64,000 nt of DNA from Drosophila persimilis. Lineage: Eukaryota; Arthropoda; Insecta; Diptera; Drosophilidae. The translations under genes were made by a program, and so were the position numbers. The stretch covers positions 1,240,001 to 1,304,000 of the forward strand of contig NW_020825329.1 of NCBI RefSeq assembly GCF_003286085.1. The letters run 5' to 3'. The notes under the pieces are model-generated. The model ran no database searches and was not told the origin of the DNA. It worked only from the letters and a program-made list of their open reading frames with translations. Shown here piece after piece: positions 1 through 10,607 of the stretch. Numbering within the stretch: position 1 is the first letter of the stretch; each line of letters starts with the position of its first letter.

Positions 1-106
1 TATTAATAAATATATAAGTTCAATTAGGATATATAAGATTATAAAAACTAACATATAAGAAAAATTAAAAGTGGATCAGCTAACTTTAGATTTTGAAAAA
101 CTAAAA

Positions 107-1315
107 ATGATTAACTCTCAAGCAAGGACCGATCTCACAGCAGATCTGGTCAAACAATTGATAGCACTTCAAATTTCACAAGTACAAGAGCAAATTGTAA
201 ATTTAAAACAGCAAATAGAAACTAAATCCGATCAGGTATCGGATTATCAGGCAGAAACAATAGACGAGACAATAAGAGACGACACCACATTGAAGGTAAT
301 AGAATCCCTACCAATTTTTAATGGTGGATTAAACCAATATGTAGGATGGAGGGAAGCTGCAGAAACTGCAGTGAAGTTATATAAGAAAGGAAGTAAGCAA
401 TATTATATTGCATTAACAATTTTGAGAAACAAAATAACAGGACCAGCACATGACGCACTGACCAACCACGGGACAGTTCTAAATTTTGATGCCATACTTT
501 CACGGCTTGACTTTGTTTACAGTGACAAGAGACCTATTTACATAATAGAACAGGAATTAAGCGTTCTCCGACAAGGGAACCTTTCAATTATAGATTTCTA
601 TAACGAGGTTAACAAGAAAATGACCTTGTTAATAAATAAGACAATAATGACTCACGGAAAGGACAGTGAGATCACCAAGGAATCAAATAAAAAAATTAGA
701 GACAATGCCTTACGCATTTTTGTCACTGGCCTAAACGGCGGCATTGCTGAAATCCTATTTTCATTGAATCCCCCAGATTTACCGAATGCCTTAGCAAAGG
801 TACAGGAATTGCAATCTAATAACATTCGGGCCCAATTTGCCTACCAATTCAGCGGTCCCAGAAATTCAGGGAATAATAATTTTAATACCTTAAGATTCAA
901 CCAACGACAACCTAGGACTAACAGTTCACCATTCGACCAAAAAAGGGATTTGCAGAGGAATAACATGTCTTGGGGACAACCCTATTTCTTGGGTAATAGA
1001 CAACAAAATCAGGCCCCAGAACCAATGGAGGTAGACGAATCTATACAAATCCGGAACCGACAGAACAGCAATCAATTCAGGGGAAATAATAACAATAGAA
1101 ATTATCGGGAGAATACTAACGGTTATTTTAGGAGAAATAATAACAATTATAGCCAAGCCCAGCATTTTAGGGCAAACGTAGTCCCGAATAATCAGTCTAA
1201 CGACAATCCAGCGCAGAAACGAAAACTAAACGAAATGTCGGAACAACCGGCTAATAAAGCAATGAGGATAAATAACATTGAGGAGGATCATTTTTTAGAT
1301 CAGCCCCCGAAGTAG
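107..1315 (+). CDS. gag: Errantiviral Gag
   Basis: The frame opens after a stop at 56-58; the first ATG in frame is at 107, giving 402 residues. The protein should form the capsid that packages element RNA. No hydrophobic signal is seen. The C-terminal third is rich in Asn, Arg and Gln and, like gypsy-group Gag proteins, shows no CCHC zinc knuckle, so RNA binding is probably by the basic Asn/Arg-rich tail. The frame ends 18 bases past a TTTTTTA heptamer (1291-1297) that sits in the right frame for -1 slippage into pol. Identity as Gag rests on position and composition rather than on a sharp motif. Confidence 0.85.
   Translation: MINSQARTDLTADLVKQLIALQISQVQEQIVNLKQQIETKSDQVSDYQAETIDETIRDDTTLKVIESLPIFNGGLNQYVGWREAAETAVKLYKKGSKQYYIALTILRNKITGPAHDALTNHGTVLNFDAILSRLDFVYSDKRPIYIIEQELSVLRQGNLSIIDFYNEVNKKMTLLINKTIMTHGKDSEITKESNKKIRDNALRIFVTGLNGGIAEILFSLNPPDLPNALAKVQELQSNNIRAQFAYQFSGPRNSGNNNFNTLRFNQRQPRTNSSPFDQKRDLQRNNMSWGQPYFLGNRQQNQAPEPMEVDESIQIRNRQNSNQFRGNNNNRNYRENTNGYFRRNNNNYSQAQHFRANVVPNNQSNDNPAQKRKLNEMSEQPANKAMRINNIEEDHFLDQPPK
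1291..1297 (+). promoter_or_regulatory. Probable -1 ribosomal frameshift heptamer TTTTTTA
   Basis: In the gag frame the bases read T TTT TTA, the canonical X XXY YYZ pattern. The pol frame (one base back) opens after a TGA at 1279-1281 and has no stop from there through the pol ORF, so slippage here would join Gag to Pol. Any stimulatory RNA structure downstream was not worked out. Confidence 0.7.
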
Positions 1316-4300
1316 GTCTGCCCTACCTAAAAAGAGTAGACAAAAAAATAAACAGAGAATTAAAAGTTTTGATAGATACGGGAGCAACTTCCTGTTATAT
1401 AAAAAAAGGAATTTACGACAATAAAAATGAATTACCAATCTATAAGAAAGTTGCTACAGTGAATGGGTTTTCAATAATTAAATATTTCCATAATATAACA
1501 ATTTTCAACACAAAGCAAGTGTTTTATGAAATAGATGGAATGGAGGCAGATTTACTAATAGGATTTAACCTATTAAAGAAAATCGGAGCGGTTATTGATA
1601 CAGGAAAGGGGACTTTAAGTTATAAAGACAATGAGGAGAAACTAATATATGACGAGGTCCTTTCTTTAAACAAATTAACCTTTATAGAAGGAAAAACCAT
1701 CCTTCCGTTGAAGGAATATATAATAAAAAAATATTTTGAAGAAGAAAAAGAAATGAAAAGCGATTCAGTAAAGGTAGAAGGAAGTTTATATAGCTTGGGA
1801 TCAAAAAATCCTGAGCACGCCGACGAAGAATTATCCGTCAATAGTTTGGGATTCAAATATCCTGAGCCCGCCGTCGTTGAATTATCCGACATCCAAAGTT
1901 TTAATAGTTTGGGATTAAAATATCCTGAGCACGCCGTCGTTGAATTATCCGACACTAAAAGTTCGAATAGTTTGGGATTAAAGAATCCTGAACACGCCGT
2001 CGTTGAATTATCCGACAATAAACAATTTAAAAGTTTGGGATGCAAAAATCCTGAACGCGCCGTCGTAGAAATATCCGACATTCAAAATTATGCAAATTCT
2101 GAATTGAAAAAAATGAAATTGTATAACACAATAACCTACAAAGAGGACAATTTAGAAAATCTCAGAGAGAAAATGGTATCTATCATCGAAGAAGACCATG
2201 CCAATATAAATTTACAGTTACCGTTCAGAACGGATATAAAAGGAGAGATTAACACTGAACACGATAGACCGGTATATGGCAAGCAGTATCCATACGCTTA
2301 TTCGGTTAACGATTTCGTTAATAACGAAATAAGTAAAATGTTAGATGAAGGTATAATCAGACCTAGTAAAAGCCCATATAATTCACCGGTAATAGTAGTA
2401 CCAAAGAAGGGAGTAAATGAGGACGGAACTCCTAAGCATAGATTAGTAATAGACTTTAAGAAACTTAATGAAAACACTATACCGGATAGATACCCTATGC
2501 AAGATCCTTCAGTAATCCTTGCCAATTTAGGTAAAGCGAAATATTTCTCGGCCATTGACTTAGAGTCAGGTTTCTATCAGATTTTAATGAGGGAATCAGA
2601 TATTGAAAAAACATCTTTTTCCATAAATAACGGCAAATATGAATTTCTAAGAATGCCTATGGGATTGACGAACGCTCCCAGAATTTTCCAAAGGGCAATG
2701 GACGATATACTTAGAGAACAAGTTGGGAAAACTTGTCACGTTTATATGGACGATATAATAATATTTTCAAAAACTATAGAACAACATTATAAAGATCTAA
2801 TTCATATAATTCAGATATTGCAAAACGCTAACATGAAAATTTCACTTGAAAAGTCTAAATTCTTTCAATTGGAAACCAAATTTCTGGGATACATTGTTTC
2901 CCAAAATATCATTAAAACAGATCCAGACAAAATCTCCACAATACAAAACTATCCAATTCCTAAAAATATCAGAGAGCTACGTAGCTTCTTAGGACTAACA
3001 GGGTATTACAGAAAATTTGTCCGAAATTATGCCACAATTGCCAAACCTTTAACAAAATATCTGAGCGGAGTAAATGGGAAAGTTTCACGAAGGGCATCCA
3101 AGAAAGCATTAATACAGCTGGATGAACCAGCAATTGGAGCATTTAATAATTTAAAGGACAGTTTAATAGCACATATTGAATTAGTACAACCAGATTACAA
3201 TAAAAAATTCACATTAACCACAGATGCATCGGACATAGCAATAGGTGCAGTTTTGTCGCAAGATGGGAATCCCATAACATTTATTTCTAAAACTTTAAGT
3301 AAAACCGAGCAATTATATGCTACTAATAAAAAAGAATTATTAGCTATTGTATGGGCATTAAAAAATTTGCGAAATTATTTATACGGAGTGAGTGGAATTG
3401 AAATACATACAGATCACCAACCTTTGTCCTTTGCAATGTCGCAAAAAAATCCAAATGTTGAAATGAAACGTTGGTATTACTTCATAGAAAGTTTCACACC
3501 AAAAATCATTTATAAGCCAGGCTCAACTAACGTAGTAGCGGACGCGTTATCTCGGATTAAAATAAATCATATGACAGATAGTGATGTCGACCAGACAGAA
3601 TCAGAATCAGACATAAATACTCAGCATTCAGCAGAGAGTAGTTTCGAAAACGTCATTCAAGAGACTAGCAAGCCTCTAAACCAATTTAAACAGCAGCTAC
3701 TATTAGCGCAAGGGAGATTCACAGTTCATGAGTTAGTAAGAGTTTATGAAAATACCCGACATATTATTGAATTTGATACGGTTGACAATCTGCTAATCAT
3801 TTTAAAAGAATTTATTCAGCCTCACTTAACCACAGGAATACACTGCACTTTAGAAGATTTATACCTTATCCAAAATAAGCTAAAGGAAAACTTCATAAAT
3901 AAATTTCTCTTCACAAGAAAGTTCCTCCAAGATGTAGTAAATTCAGAAGATAAAGCTATAATTATAGAAGAAACACATTGCAGAGCCCATAGAGGACTAG
4001 ACGAAAATTACAAACAAATAACTAAGCTGTATTATTGGCCAAACCTGCACAAAAAATTAAAAGAATATATAAAAAATTGTGAGATCTGTAACAAAAACAA
4101 ATATCGGAGACACCCTGTAAAAATTCCAATTGGGGAAGCTCCCATTCCAGCAAAAGAAGGAGATCAATTACACTTAGACATATACTATGCCCAAAACCTA
4201 ACATTCATAACTTGTATAGATTCTTATTCCAAATACTTGGTGGTCAAGGAAATTCAAAGTAAATTAAACATTGAAAATAAGGTAATGGAAATTTTACAAC

Positions 4301-4839
4301 ACTTTCCGTTAGCAACATCATTAATGACTGACAACGAACCAAGCTTTACTTCAGCACAATTTAGATCATTCATACAAAGAAGTAACTTAACTATTTATTA
4401 TGCTGATCCCAGACACAGCACCTCAAATGGTCAGGTAGAAAGGGTACATTCCACACTAACAGAAATAGCGCGGTGCATCAAGGATGAACTAAATCTAACA
4501 GATTATTCAGAAATAATAATAAGGGCGGCACTGAAATATAACCTGACGATACATTCAACGACCAATCAAATGCCATATGACATATTGTATAACAAAATAG
4601 AACACAAACATAATCCAATATTACTTAAGGAAGCTCAGACCAAAATGCTTAAGATACATAACAAAGATAGAAGAGAAAAAGATTATAAAATAGGAGAAGT
4701 AGTCTATGAAAAGAAATTCGGGGAAAGAAATAAACTTCAATCCCGATACAAAAAGCAGGTAGTTAAGGAAAATCGACCGAATAAAATTATAATCAACAAT
4801 AGAAACAGAATTATACATAAAGATAACATCAAATATTAA
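1297..4839 (+). CDS. pol: Pol polyprotein (protease, RT, RNase H, integrase)
   Basis: Made by -1 frameshift from gag; the start given is the first codon after the slippery site. Counting from the TTG at 1369 (1156 residues): the aspartic protease active site DTGA is at the very start. A region with five tandem repeats (about residues 142-242) follows. The reverse transcriptase has the YMDD box at residues 459-462, with FLRMPMGL just before it. RNase H shows TTDAS, a KKELLAI glutamate and IHTDHQPL. Integrase has the HHCC zinc motif (HCRAH, then CEIC), LHLDIY, MTDNEPS and GQVERVHS carrying the D, D and E residues, and a basic tail. No stop or frameshift interrupts it. It copies element RNA and inserts the DNA. 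Only 16 bases separate it from the env ATG. Confidence 0.95.
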   Translation, partial: RSAPEVGLPYLKRVDKKINRELKVLIDTGATSCYIKKGIYDNKNELPIYKKVATVNGFSIIKYFHNITIFNTKQVFYEIDGMEADLLIGFNLLKKIGAVIDTGKGTLSYKDNEEKLIYDEVLSLNKLTFIEGKTILPLKEYIIKKYFEEEKEMKSDSVKVEGSLYSLGSKNPEHADEELSVNSLGFKYPEPAVVELSDIQSFNSLGLKYPEHAVVELSDTKSSNSLGLKNPEHAVVELSDNKQFKSLGCKNPERAVVEISDIQNYANSELKKMKLYNTITYKEDNLENLREKMVSIIEEDHANINLQLPFRTDIKGEINTEHDRPVYGKQYPYAYSVNDFVNNEISKMLDEGIIRPSKSPYNSPVIVVPKKGVNEDGTPKHRLVIDFKKLNENTIPDRYPMQDPSVILANLGKAKYFSAIDLESGFYQILMRESDIEKTSFSINNGKYEFLRMPMGLTNAPRIFQRAMDDILREQVGKTCHVYMDDIIIFSKTIEQHYKDLIHIIQILQNANMKISLEKSKFFQLETKFLGYIVSQNIIKTDPDKISTIQNYPIPKNIRELRSFLGLTGYYRKFVRNYATIAKPLTKYLSGVNGKVSRRASKKALIQLDEPAIGAFNNLKDSLIAHIELVQPDYNKKFTLTTDASDIAIGAVLSQDGNPITFISKTLSKTEQLYATNKKELLAIVWALKNLRNYLYGVSGIEIHTDHQPLSFAMSQKNPNVEMKRWYYFIESFTPKIIYKPGSTNVVADALSRIKINHMTDSDVDQTESESDINTQHSAESSFENVIQETSKPLNQFKQQLLLAQGRFTVHELVRVYENTRHIIEFDTVDNLLIILKEFIQPHLTTGIHCTLEDLYLIQNKLKENFINKFLFTRKFLQDVVNSEDKAIIIEETHCRAHRGLDENYKQITKLYYWPNLHKKLKEYIKNCEICNKNKYRRHPVKIPIGEAPIPAKEGDQLHLDIYYAQNLTFITCIDSYSKYLVVKEIQSKLNIENKVMEILQHFPLATSLMTDNEPSFTSAQFRSFIQRSNLTIYYADPRHSTSNGQVERVHSTLTEIARCIKDELNLTDYSEIIIRAALKYNLTIHSTTNQMPYDILYNKIEHKHNPILLKEAQTKMLKIHNKDRREKDYKIGEVVYEKKFGERNKLQSRYKKQVVKENRPNKIIINNRNRIIHKDNIKY
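1792..2094 (+). repeat. Five tandem in-frame repeats inside pol (63-bp unit)
   Basis: Units begin with AGYTTGGG at 1792, 1843, 1906, 1969 and 2032. The first is 51 bp and the others 63 bp. Each encodes a variant of SLGxKxPEHAVVELSD followed by a variable linker. All lengths are multiples of three, so Pol stays open. The array lies between protease and reverse transcriptase, a region without a catalytic role. Confidence 0.93.
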
Positions 4840-4855
4840 ATATTTTTTCCAGAAA

Positions 4856-6278
4856 ATGTATGCGAATATACTAATACTGACTTTTGTTATATTGACGACT
4901 GCGGAAGTAATTGACTATACGCATAGTGACTATCTATTGCTCAAAGACGACAGAGACGTTTACACTTATGAAACATACGCTGAACTTTTCCATATTACTA
5001 ATTTGAGTTTTTATAGAGAGATAATTGATAAAGAATCCAAATATGTCAACAAATCAATTAATTCAGACGATGAGTGGGAAATATCAATGGACTTAAGTCT
5101 ATTAAAATTAATGATTTCAGAATTAGTTCCAAAACGGAAAGAAAGGGGAATAAATGAATTAGGTACCATTTGGAAATGGATAGCAGGCAGCCCTGATCAT
5201 GACGACTTTTTGAAAATACAAAATAAAGTAAATGAATTAACTGAAAATAATAATAAACAATTTGTAATAAATTCCAAATTTTTCAAAGAAATTGAATTGC
5301 TATCAAATTCATTAAAGAATGTCATCTTCAATGAAGAAACGATACTGAGAAAGCATCGTTTAAAATTAATAACTTTTGACCTACTAAATTTAGTTGATAC
5401 CATAACCCTCTTAAAAGTAAACATTTTCAATACAAAAATTTTAAATAAAAACGAAATAGAGGACATTTATAAGCATGAAAAACATAATGTTGAACTGTCT
5501 GATCTGTTGGACATTGCAACGGTTAAAATAATTCGAAATGCAGATTTAATAATCATTTACATAAAATATCCTCAAATTAAAGATATTTGCAAGTTTTACC
5601 ATGCAAGAGCCATCTCACAAAATGATGGAATGTTAGTTATAAGTGAAAAAGTTTGTGAATGTAAGGAGAAATACTATTTAATGAATAATTTTAAAAGTGA
5701 AACTTTTAACAATTACGCACAAATAAATTTAAAGAGTACCTGTTTCACCAATTTACTTAATGGCTTTAAAGCCAACTGCACTAAAAAAAGGGAAAAAAAA
5801 CAAAGAAATAGACATCATTCAGGATGGTGCCATATTAGTTTCAGGCAAAAATATCGTAGACAATACTACTTTGTTAGGATCGTATCTCCTTATATTCAAC
5901 AACACAATTGTAATAAATAATATAAGCCACATAAATGATAAGGGTAAAATTCTAAAATATATATCGCATCATAGATATAGCGATTTTGAATTAGTTGATT
6001 ATATACAATCAAATGATAAGCAATTTTCTTTTGATAATGTTAATATTTTAAATCCCCTTATAACATTAGGTAATACGGCCTTACCATTAACAACATTATT
6101 TTTAATCATTTTGATATTGTTAATGTTATTTTACTTCTGCTATAAATTAACCAAATTTGTACTTATTAAATCAATAAGAATACCGTCAGAAGAAATAGTG
6201 GAAAGCAACATTCAAATACTGTCAGAAGAAATTAGAGCTCTATCAGAACTTCAAAATGTATCGGGACGAAACATTTAA
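4856..6278 (+). pseudogene. env: Errantiviral env, interrupted by one frameshift
   Basis: Two overlapping frames cover it: 4856-5920 (354 residues from ATG) and 5760-6278. The first begins with a hydrophobic signal-like segment, carries a basic RKER cleavage-like site near 5140 followed by a GINELGTIWKW segment typical of the fusion region of insect F-like Env proteins, and has several cysteines. The second frame has a strong membrane segment (LFLIILILLMLFYF) near its C terminus and a short cytoplasmic tail. The frame change falls in the A-rich tract around 5783-5802; beyond it the first frame turns basic and stops. A one-base indel, or a homopolymer sequencing error, explains it. As read, the product would lack its membrane anchor. 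In gypsy-group elements Env comes from a spliced RNA. Confidence 0.82.
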
Positions 6279-6288
6279 GAATGGGGGG
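6279..6288 (+). promoter_or_regulatory. Polypurine tract
   Basis: The bases GAATGGGGGG directly precede AGTTAACG, the start of the LTR. This is the expected place for plus-strand DNA priming in reverse transcription. Confidence 0.75.
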
Positions 6289-6825
6289 AGTTAACGTACC
6301 CAATTCCATTGAGCTCTTATACGAGTTGTAAACAATCTTTGGTTTTCCAAAACGAAAACAATTTCAATCTTGGGCCTCCGCCTAATTGATTTCTAAGATG
6401 TACAATCTCAAGCGCCCCCGCCGCAATCCCATTCTTTGACACTCGCCTAAATGGAAAACCAATGTTTGCCCACACCCGGCTTCTCATAAACAATCTCACT
6501 CCCGGCTTTCTGCAGATCCTGCACTTTAGGCCTTTTACAGTTCTCTCTTTGGATGACGAAATCTAATACTCGGGATGGCGAAATCAATTGAAATGTTTAT
6601 AGAAAAACGATTCCCGAAAGGGATCAACGATGCAAAGATCAGAAAGTTCAAATCAGTCTTGATCCAGCAGCGACACCGCAAAGTCTAGCTAAATATTAAG
6701 ATCGCGCAATCCCTTGGCCCGGAATTCCTTTGTGACCCTCTACTTAAATCTATATCAGTGAAGTTCGAAGTAAAATAAAAACTTTTTAAAAACACAATCC
6801 GCTACCGCAGTTGTTTAATTTGCAT
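6289..6825 (+). repeat. 3' long terminal repeat (right end approximate)
   Basis: Starts AGTTAAC just after the purine tract, as in Drosophila gypsy LTRs. It contains an initiator-like TCAGTC near 6653 and an AATAAA poly(A) signal near 6774, about 50 bases before the likely end. No coding frame is expected. The end is placed where the sequence passes into AT-rich unique DNA; comparison with the missing 5' LTR would fix it. Confidence 0.7.
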
Positions 6826-9800
6826 GAACGCATGTAGGGAGCTTTGGCAAGTGTAATAGATTAACCTTCGTATTTTCATCGAAGGTTTTGCGAGGATTTT
6901 ATTTCGTTCTTGTATCTGTATTTGTTTGTATTATCATAATATATATATATATACTATATATGTAATGCGAACTACAGCATGGCATGTATGCAATTGTTCA
7001 GATATTTCTGATACAATACATTTATTTCTCGTTCAATACTGGCATTTCCTTACTTATATTTTGTAATCTATTTATAGGTATATTTTATATAACACCACGA
7101 GATTGAAAAAATTTAATAAACAGACGCCCGCATTTCATATATGTACATACATATGTATATTTATATATTTTTCTTAGACTTACATTAAAATACAGTTAGG
7201 TTTTTTTTGGTTTGCTTCATATTAAATACTATAGGAACTTTTTAGTAAAGTTTTTCTTAGCTCTCGTAACATACTCTTTCACTTAGTTTATACTGTATGT
7301 ATGTGTGTACGTATGAATGTATGTGAAGGAGAGGCAACGGAACTACTCAACTGAATGTCAATACGATTTGTTAAGAAATGGAATCGGTCTAAAGCTTATC
7401 AAATCATTTAGCTATTTTAGCCCATGGGTTTTTAAAATCTGTATAACTATGTATATGGAAGTGCAGGAGAAATGGATCAAACATATGTATAACGGTATGA
7501 TATTTCTGTCGAGCTTTCCCATAAATGCTCGAATCTGTTTTTGGAAGCCTTACAAAAAAAAATGTAATGGTGAAATAGTTGTGACCACTGCCTAACGTTT
7601 ATTCTCCTTAGAACTTTTAAATAATAAATAAAAAGTAAGTAAATAGTAAATAATAGTGTGATATTCAATAACAAATACATATTTAACAAGGATGATATCT
7701 GACAGGACCAAATAAGAGTCAGCTTTCTGGCTATTATCCAACTATTGAACTCGTTGGATATGCAAACCACTCACTCATATACTCTAAATGCACATGACAG
7801 TATTTTAATGTTTTGAATAGGAACTGGAAATCATTCAAAAGCGAATATTAAATCTTAATGTAGCTTTAGTCATAGAATGTGCTAACCATGTATATTCATG
7901 CTTCGCGAAATAAATCATTGGCACATTTACCCTCAGCATTTTTAGGTAACAATAAAACAATAGTTGTTATCTTTTCGTTTCGTTGATGTACACTTTCGAA
8001 AACTTGAATCGTTAGTTTGTTAAAGACTAAACTTGTATCAGTTTTTGATAGGTGTCCAAGGGACTTCGGCATGCCGAAGTAGCTTCTTAGTATTAATTGT
8101 ATCCTTGTGACTATGATTATATTCTAAAGTAGAAAACAAAGGCATAAAGCAATCAAATGCTAGGAACTCAGTTTGCGTCTCATTATATCTAATACTTTTG
8201 TTAAGTCAGTATATGTATATGTCATATTATTTACTTTTGGTAGAAGCTGCCATGGCCTTTAAACGTTTAACCTTCCATTGCTGCAATTATATGTATAAAC
8301 TTTTCGATTATTGCTACATTTATATTTTGAATAGTTAGGAACAATTCCGTATCATTTTGCAATTCTTACTAAGGTTGAAGTACATAGGTAATCGTGAGAT
8401 TTCTTATACATGTATTCATATTTTAGTATCATGAAATGTCAAAAATTTCATTTATGTATGTATTTCTATAAAATAGGAACTTTCAAGTTTGCATAGTATA
8501 GTAATATGTATGTTGGAGTGTAATTTTCCTCCACATCAAGTATTTTAATCATGTTTCCGTCCATAATCTGAATAGATGATATTGATTAATGTGCTTTGAA
8601 AATGTCTCGAGAACAAAACTCACCACCAATCCTTATCCACAATGACAAGATCATGGTAACACTTCAGTTCATTTTCCACCTATAACTAATAAAAGATGCG
8701 TTACTATTTGTATTCATGATGTAACCAGCAATATAAACGCCCATTAAATAAGCTTGTGTGCTCTACTCCAACTGAAATAAAAAGTTCTCCAGCAGGATGG
8801 AGACATAACAGCGAATTTAACATAAAATGCAAACAACGAAATAACCAAACAAGAAAAAAACGCAAATATGTAATGAATTGATTTGAATAAAATAAAAGAT
8901 TTATTTTTGTACATGTTTTTAATATTGTGTATAAATATAATTCGGTTGTTGTATTTATTTTTGTCTATTATTTAAATACATAATGCTAATTAAGCTACCA
9001 ATCAAGTTTCTGTATCAACTATAGTATCCGCAATAGTAGCACCAAAGGCTCAAACGGCATACATATCAAAAGGTATATTTTTAGATATACATACATATAT
9101 GTAGGTAAATCTTCAAAACATTGGCATAGTAAGAGATAGAGAAAAAGAGATGGAGAGAGGGATCGGCGTTGGTCCCATTAGTCGAGATTAAGGGAGAAAT
9201 GGAGATAAATTGGTAGTACCATGTACTACGGTACATACTAACAATACACTTTTAGTGTTTTGATTACTGAAGTTGTCACATACTTCCTCATTACAATTTG
9301 TAAATACCTTCTTGCCTAAGATACCTAAGACTTCTTTTAAATTAGTTTAAAAGATATGTAATAAAACTGAATGTATCCTAATCCTACCTGTATGTAAATT
9401 TATAGTATAGTTGTAAAATTTGCGAGGCGTTAAAATTGTATTCCTATTTATAAGTTCGGTATATTACGATAATAGTGCTTTTTTAAAACAACATAGTTTT
9501 AGTCTTTGACAATGCCAATACATCTGCGTATTATATTTATACAGTGCATTGCACTATTAGAAGACAGTTTCAAATGTATCGATTTCTTCTACACAAAACT
9601 CAACAGCACATTGTTGTTGGTTGTTTTTTTTTGGTGTTCTCCACGATAGAACGCTCTCCAAAATTATTCATCACTTGTTGCTTATTTTCCCAAATACTCG
9701 TATAGAATTTTATATCGCTGTCTTATTCCTTTAAAACAGACTATATGTTTATCGAGTCCCCTAGTTCTCGTACTATTCTGAACAATTAAATTTAAGATCT

Positions 9801-9959
9801 ATTTTATAAAAATTTAAATTTCAAAGCATTTGCGGCGAACAAATATTAGCAATTAAAAACAGATTGAAGTAAATTATTTCATATTAAAAACCATTATACA
9901 AATAAAATAATAATTTTGCCACGTTTATAGGTAAGGGTGTGGCTACTGGTTCAGATAGG
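6826..9959. other. Gene-free AT-rich stretch holding the likely zfh2 3' UTR
   Basis: No credible coding frame on either strand. The right-hand part should contain the zfh2 3' UTR (- strand). TTTATT, which reads AATAAA on the - strand, occurs several times, for example near 8901 and 8955, but the cleavage site cannot be picked. An 18-bp perfect palindrome lies at 8063-8080. CATA-type microsatellites recur. Confidence 0.6.
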
Positions 9960-10607
9960 TTAGATTAGTAAGAGTAGAGTTTCTATTATGTCGTCGTAAC
10001 CCTTACCGGTGATATGATTTCGATTGAATAACTGATGCATGAGATCCTGATTGCCACCGACATTTTTCACATCCTTATTTCCAACGTCGGCAGCCGAATG
10101 ACGCTTATGCCCTTTGTCCTCGCAAGTAGTAGCGTCAAACTTAAGCAGACAGTTCTCTTCTGGGAGAACATCTGTGTCTGGGCCAGCACTCGGCGTATGC
10201 GTATGCAGTTGTGTAGATATGTTAGCAGAATTAGAAACAACGTGCTGTAATAGAAAAGCCTTTGACAGGCTGTAGAAGCGCTTTTCTCTGTCGGAATCGT
10301 TATCATCACTACCGCTGCCATTGCTGTTAGCGTATAGCTCGGTGGTTTGTTCAAGAAGCTCCTTCATTTTGCATATATGCTCTACGCTAAAAGCGTGCTT
10401 TTGCATGTTGACCTGTGTGACTTGGCAAAGCTGACAGTCCTGCAGATCCATATCGTGGTCCTGAGCGACAGAAACGCACTTCACTTTCAGCTCATTGCCA
10501 ACCTCTTTGCCGCTAGAGCCGTCGTAGCTGTTGTCATCCGAAATATGCGAGTAATGCCGCTGATTTCGAGATTTTTTGTCTTTGGCACGTGAATTTTGAA
10601 ACCAAAC
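9960..10607 (-). CDS. zfh2: zfh2 last coding exon, homeodomain 3 helix 3 and final finger (residues 2855-3069)
   Basis: Acceptor TTGATTTTACAG|GTTTGG; the stop TAA is at 9962-9960. It begins [14 protein letters not shown], completing homeodomain 3, so this homeodomain is split at the same place as homeodomain 1. A U1-type zinc finger (C2912, C2915, H2925, H2931: [14 protein letters not shown]) follows, then an acidic and Ser-rich tail. The 3' UTR continues toward lower coordinates. Confidence 0.95.
   Translation of the reverse strand, partial: VWFQNSRAKDKKSRNQRHYSHISDDNSYDGSSGKEVGNELKVKCVSVAQDHDMDLQDCQLCQVTQVNMQKHAFSVEHICKMKELLEQTTELYANSNGSGSDDNDSDREKRFYSLSKAFLLQHVVSNSANISTQLHTHTPSAGPDTDVLPEENCLLKFDATTCEDKGHKRHSAADVGNKDVKNVGGNQDLMHQLFNRNHITGKGYDDIIETLLLLI

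Larger units (their letters stand above)
1..6825 (+). mobile_element. Gypsy-type errantivirus (LTR retrotransposon with env), 5' end cut by window
   Basis: Order gag, pol (protease, reverse transcriptase, RNase H, integrase), env, purine tract, 3' LTR is that of an insect endogenous retrovirus of the Ty3/gypsy class. The 5' LTR and primer-binding site lie left of the window. gag and pol are open throughout and keep all catalytic motifs I could check, so the copy is probably young; env has one frame break. The RT/RNase H spacer and the AGTTAAC start of the LTR resemble the Drosophila gypsy group as I remember it. It sits in opposite orientation to zfh2, about 3 kb past its stop codon. The right end is approximate because the 5' LTR is not available for comparison. 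Confidence 0.93.

Noticed and set aside
1620..2081. 153-codon - strand frame with tandem repeats
   Set aside because: Mirror of the in-frame repeat array in pol; its apparent repeats come from the pol units.
1792..2094. CRISPR-like appearance of regularly spaced repeats
   Set aside because: The units are contiguous coding repeats in pol of a eukaryotic retroelement; there are no spacers or cas genes.
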